Source: Pithys albifrons albifrons
Lineage: Eukaryota > Chordata > Aves > Passeriformes > Thamnophilidae
Reading direction: 5' to 3'
Length of the DNA stretch: 64,000 nucleotides
NCBI RefSeq assembly: GCF_047495875.1
Contig: NC_092460.1
Span: 38,416,054 to 38,480,053, forward strand
Positions 60,007 through 64,000 of this stretch are shown here, piece after piece (the stretch's first letter is position 1; every line of letters begins with the position of its first letter). Below the pieces are notes generated by a model. That model saw only the letters and a program-made list of their open reading frames with translations. It did not search any database and was not told where the DNA came from. The translations under genes and the position numbers were made by a program.

Positions 60007-63000
60007 TTGAGTTTTTCCATTGTGTTCAGTGGGATCAGGCTCTTGAGCTTGGTTCACAAGGGTCACTAGCCCTGGAGGGCTGAAGGTAGCTCTTAAGTTC
60101 CACAAGAAAAAGTCTATCTTAAATTCCTGCCTCTGTGGATGTCTCTGACATGCAGTTTGGGATACATCATTCAATGTCTCTGGGCGAAAGTCAGCTCAGG
60201 AGCACTGGATTAAATTCAAAGTGACTCCACTGAAGCCACATGGAGTCCAAAACCCAACCTCTTACCAGTTAAATATGTCTCCACTGGTTGTCCTAGGGCT
60301 GAATTTGGCTCAGGGACTTGAATGACCAGTGTGTGAATGACTCCATGTTCTCTAAGAACACTGGATTTCAGACGGTTTTGTTTGAGGGATGGACAAGGGG
60401 ACTTGGTATACCTCAGGCAGGATCCCTCAAGACTTTTAGATCTAGTGTGAACTGTACTGCTAAAGGGTAGCCCACCAAGAGTAGGGGTTTTTTTGGTTTA
60501 TTTGTTTGTGTTTTTCCTGTTTAAATCCCAACGGTGGTTCAGAGGGGAGTGAGAAATGTCCCACAGCTGAGCTAAAACTACAGCTTTGTTTAGCTGTGCT
60601 CAGACCTTTGAGGTCTGACCTTGCTCCTGTAAGGTCTGAGCACGGATATTTGAATAGAAAGTGAAATTCTGGGATAACAAGTTCTGGGAACACTTTATAT
60701 GTACTTGGTGTGGAAAATAGTAACCTACCTGGAGGAAATATGACTCACTCTCACTGGTGTTTGGAAAAGTAGGGCAATGTCTAGATTTCTGTTTAATTAA
60801 ACCTTATTACAAACTAGTTTACTTTGTCTCCTCCCCAAGCATTGCATGGAAAGCAGCAGTCACTGGCACTTCAAGTTAATGTACTGTATTATGCATTCTA
60901 ATGGATGATATTTTATGTGACCTGCATGCACAGAGTGCAGTTGGGATGAGTCAGATTTCTGTGTCTGAGACTGCCATAGTTCCTACATTCTTAAATTAAT
61001 GCATATATTTGAAACAGAGGAGGACTGATGCTGAAACCATTCATTCAGAAGCATTGGTAATATCTATACCTGTTTTAGAGAAGAACTTACTCCCTGGAGA
61101 CATTGATTCTGTGCCTCTTACTCAGACACAGTGTCCAGTCATGTGGTGATGTCAAAGTCAGATCAAGAAGATTGGGACAGAAAAGATTTCTGGCAATGCC
61201 AGTCAGTGAATCCTAAACTGGGATGGAGCTATGGCATCACAGGGTGATGCTGGCAGTAACCACAGGAAGCACAGAAAATGCAGTGCTAAGGAAAACAGGT
61301 CACAATTGGTTATTTTAGTCTGATACACACTCTTGGTTGAACATGACTGAATGGGAGATCTTTTCTGTTTGTGTCTGATGCATCAGAGTCAGTGTAGCTT
61401 GGGGGCCTTGTGTAGGCCAGAACTGGTGATGTGAGTTCACCTTAAACCAAACCAAAGCAAAACAACTCTCACCAAACTCCAAATCTATGAATTACTCCAA
61501 TTTGTCTACTTCCAGATAAGAAGGCTGGATCACTGCAGGATTCCACAGCTCTCCTTAGAAGAACTAGCCCCATTATAAGTTTAACATGCTTATCAATAGG
61601 CAGAATTAGTTTCCCACAGTGTTAATCTGGCTTTATAGCAGCATTGCCTAATGGGCTGCAGAGATGTGAACTGGCTATACATCAACACTGCAAAATGTAA
61701 TACTCTGCCTGACAGCAGACATGATTTTACAGGCATATGGAGGGTGAGGAGGGGGTGGTCTTTAGCTGCTGTGTTATAAGCCTTGACTGCACACCCCCGT
61801 AGTCAGATCATGGTCTTGTCCAACCCTGAATGTGTGCTACACCTTAGCACAGCAGCACAGGCTTCTGCCTGGTTCAGTGCCGTGGGGAAGTGCTCAAGGA
61901 GGTATTTAAACACGTAATCTTACTACAGAGCTGTCTCTTCTAACACATAGACCTGCTGTAGCCATAAAAGTATCCTGCCACATCCTGTCAAACAGTAGTA
62001 CATAGGCCTCAGCATCTCTTACTCAGCTAAGACTTTTACATAAAATTTTTCCCAATGAGCCAAAAATGAAGTAGGCATTCAAGAGATCAAGCCTTGCAAG
62101 AAGGCAGTAAAGGTAATTAGTCTCTTTGGTGCTGAAGTGTCTCCTGAAAATGGGATAATAAGCTTGCTATGTATGATAAAATAGATTTCCAAAGTCTGGG
62201 CCAAATTCTGATGAGCTCTGTCTTATGCTTGAGGAAACACAAGCTCAAGGAAATGAAATGGTAGAGCTGTGAATTGAGCCCTTATCAACCATCTCAACAT
62301 AAAAAACATGCTTCTCACTTCACCTAGGGAAATAAGAAATAAGACTTTTTTAAAAATTTGAAGTTTTACTCTTTTGAATAATCATTAAGATTCTTCATAT
62401 AAGAATTTTCATAAATAATTTTCACATTTAATGCATTGGCTATTTTCAGGTATTTTTCAAAAAATCCTTGCCTTGTTTCTGCTTTGGTAAAGGAGGGCCA
62501 GGGACTCCCTTACACTGCTTGAACCCACATGGAGTTTCATTAACCTTCTCATCTTACGTGCTTCCTTTCTCATGCCTTTTTAAATATGTAGACACTTACC
62601 TGTGCTATGATGAAGTTTGTTTAGCAAATTTGGCATCAGGCTTCGGAGTTCTTGATGTTCCAGCTGTCCTTATTCACACCCTTCTGGTCAAGCCTGGCTG
62701 CTGCAGGTCCACCTGTTCCCTCCAAAAGATGTAATCAAAGAGCTTTATGAGGAATATATACCCAAGAAGTGCTACAGGTGTGTTTGTTTTCAACCTGACG
62801 GCAGTCTCATTAAAATCAATAAAAAGACTCCCATTGACTTCAATAGAGAAGTTATTTCCTACTCTGGAATTGTCTGAGTTACACAATGGAAACAAAGTCA
62901 GGCTTTATCTTAAAATTACTTATATAAATAACTTATTACAGGGTTAATAACTGATGAGAGAATTCTCACAGGGCCCCAAAGGTCAAAGGGTTGCTTATGT

Positions 63001-64000
63001 CAACTGATCTTGACTGATGTTCTCACAGCATCCATGATAATGCTGCTGATAGACTTATCATCCTTATCCATCAGCCTTTTATGAACTACTTGTAAATGCC
63101 ATATTGATATAAATCTCAAGTAGCAAAAGAAGTAACTTCTGTGTCAGAAAGCTGTGCACAAAGTTTTGAAACTCAATTTTTTAGAACTGCAGAACCTTCA
63201 GTTGGTGGATCAACTGTTACGTAAATTATAAAAGGCATTTCTGGGAGAATGTGAGATTGTGGCTGGTGAACAATGTGTCATTAGAAAGCCAACTTATTTT
63301 CTGGCTTATCTTTACCATTGTTAAAAAAATAAATCATGGGGACATGACAGATCTATTTCAAATAAAATACAACAAATTATGAACAAGCCCTGAGAACAGA
63401 CACCAGGTTTAGCCACATATTGCCTGTTGTTTCTCCTTACCTCTGAATTTGCTCTTAAAAATGGCTGTGAGACTATTACATGTGTATATTATAAAAACAG
63501 CCATCATCTGCCACTCCCGAGGGACACCAGAGTATCTTACTTGAAGAGATATGCTAATTTCTTTGTCCCCATTACGCAAGAAAATTAGGTTACTTGTGAA
63601 ACACTACAGCCCTTAGTTTGAATCCTCTCCTACTGGGAACAGCCTAAAAGGGACCACCCCTGTGAACTGTCAATAGTGGCATCACTGGTCTCAAACCCTT
63701 TTTCTTCCCCAGGCGAAGCAGTAGCTGCAGAATGTATCCGAGTGTCAAAGGGAGAATGATGATGCAGGAAGGTGGGGGTAACCATGGGGACACTGGCTCT
63801 GCCCCTGTATCAAGCTGGGGGAGAGCAAGGCTCCAGGAGGTGGTGATACCAGGAGGACCTCTCCTGCTGGTGGAGCATCTGAAATGGATTTGGTGGGGAG
63901 ATGCCTGCGTCAAGATGTACATTCCTCTCTGAGCATCAATTGAGTGCTTAGGTCATTAATCTTTTCTGGGACAAGTTCAGTTTTTACTCCTTGAGCCACT

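Larger units (their letters stand above)
57551..64000. other. Intergenic beyond the GPR19 promoter
   Basis: AT-rich DNA with the (GT)19 repeat and one small CR1 remnant. By synteny CDKN1B would lie further right; no CDKN1B exon is seen here. Confidence 0.55.

Noticed and set aside
1..64000. CRISPR array, operon, integron or other prokaryote-type system
   Set aside because: No regularly spaced repeats or compact gene blocks; spliced genes, CR1 elements and CpG islands show vertebrate nuclear DNA.

Overview
This is vertebrate nuclear DNA, almost certainly from a bird. The dispersed repeats are mainly CR1 LINEs, several ending in the avian-type ATTCTATG 3' repeat. The introns are long and AT-rich, with two compact CpG islands. 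The two genes I recognise, CREBL2 (+) and GPR19 (-), are neighbours in convergent orientation in human 12p13 as well. The species or order cannot be read from the window.

Layout. 1-14.9 kb: intergenic DNA upstream of CREBL2, with four CR1 copies and one older repeat. 14.86-15.18 kb: a 5S-rRNA-derived SINE flanked by a 9-bp direct repeat. 15.4-16.1 kb: the CREBL2 CpG island, with two G-quadruplex motifs, three ZNF143/STAF-like sites, a short upstream ORF and coding exon 1. 16.0-27.6 kb: CREBL2, four exons encoding 120 residues, with the stop codon split between exons 3 and 4. Intron 1 (9.5 kb) holds an antisense, 5'-truncated, non-CR1 LINE that looks RTE-like, plus two CR1 fragments. 27.6 to about 29.4 kb: probable CREBL2 3'UTR. 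31.65-32.40 kb: a solo LTR. 45.52-46.78 kb: the single GPR19 coding exon, minus strand, preceded by a splice acceptor. 46.8-57.2 kb: probable GPR19 5' intron, containing a young CR1. 57.1-57.55 kb: a second CpG island that probably holds the GPR19 promoter and 5' non-coding exon. 57.55-64 kb: intergenic DNA with a (GT)19 microsatellite and a small CR1 3' fragment.

The most unusual observation is a possible SINE-LINE partnership. The 5S-derived SINE just upstream of CREBL2 and the RTE-like LINE in CREBL2 intron 1 end in the same ~40-nt 3' tail (34 of 40 positions match). That tail includes a small CTTCG...CGAAG stem-loop, the kind of 3' signal a LINE reverse transcriptase recognises. Other points of interest are a cysteine in GPR19 at the TM6 toggle-switch tryptophan position, two CR1 copies sharing the same in-frame TAG, and a 56-bp direct repeat with a perfect 9-bp stem on either side of the GPR19 coding exon.

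I found no operon-like system, CRISPR array, tRNA or rRNA gene, or any further protein gene I can support. Everything was done by eye; percentages and boundaries are approximate.
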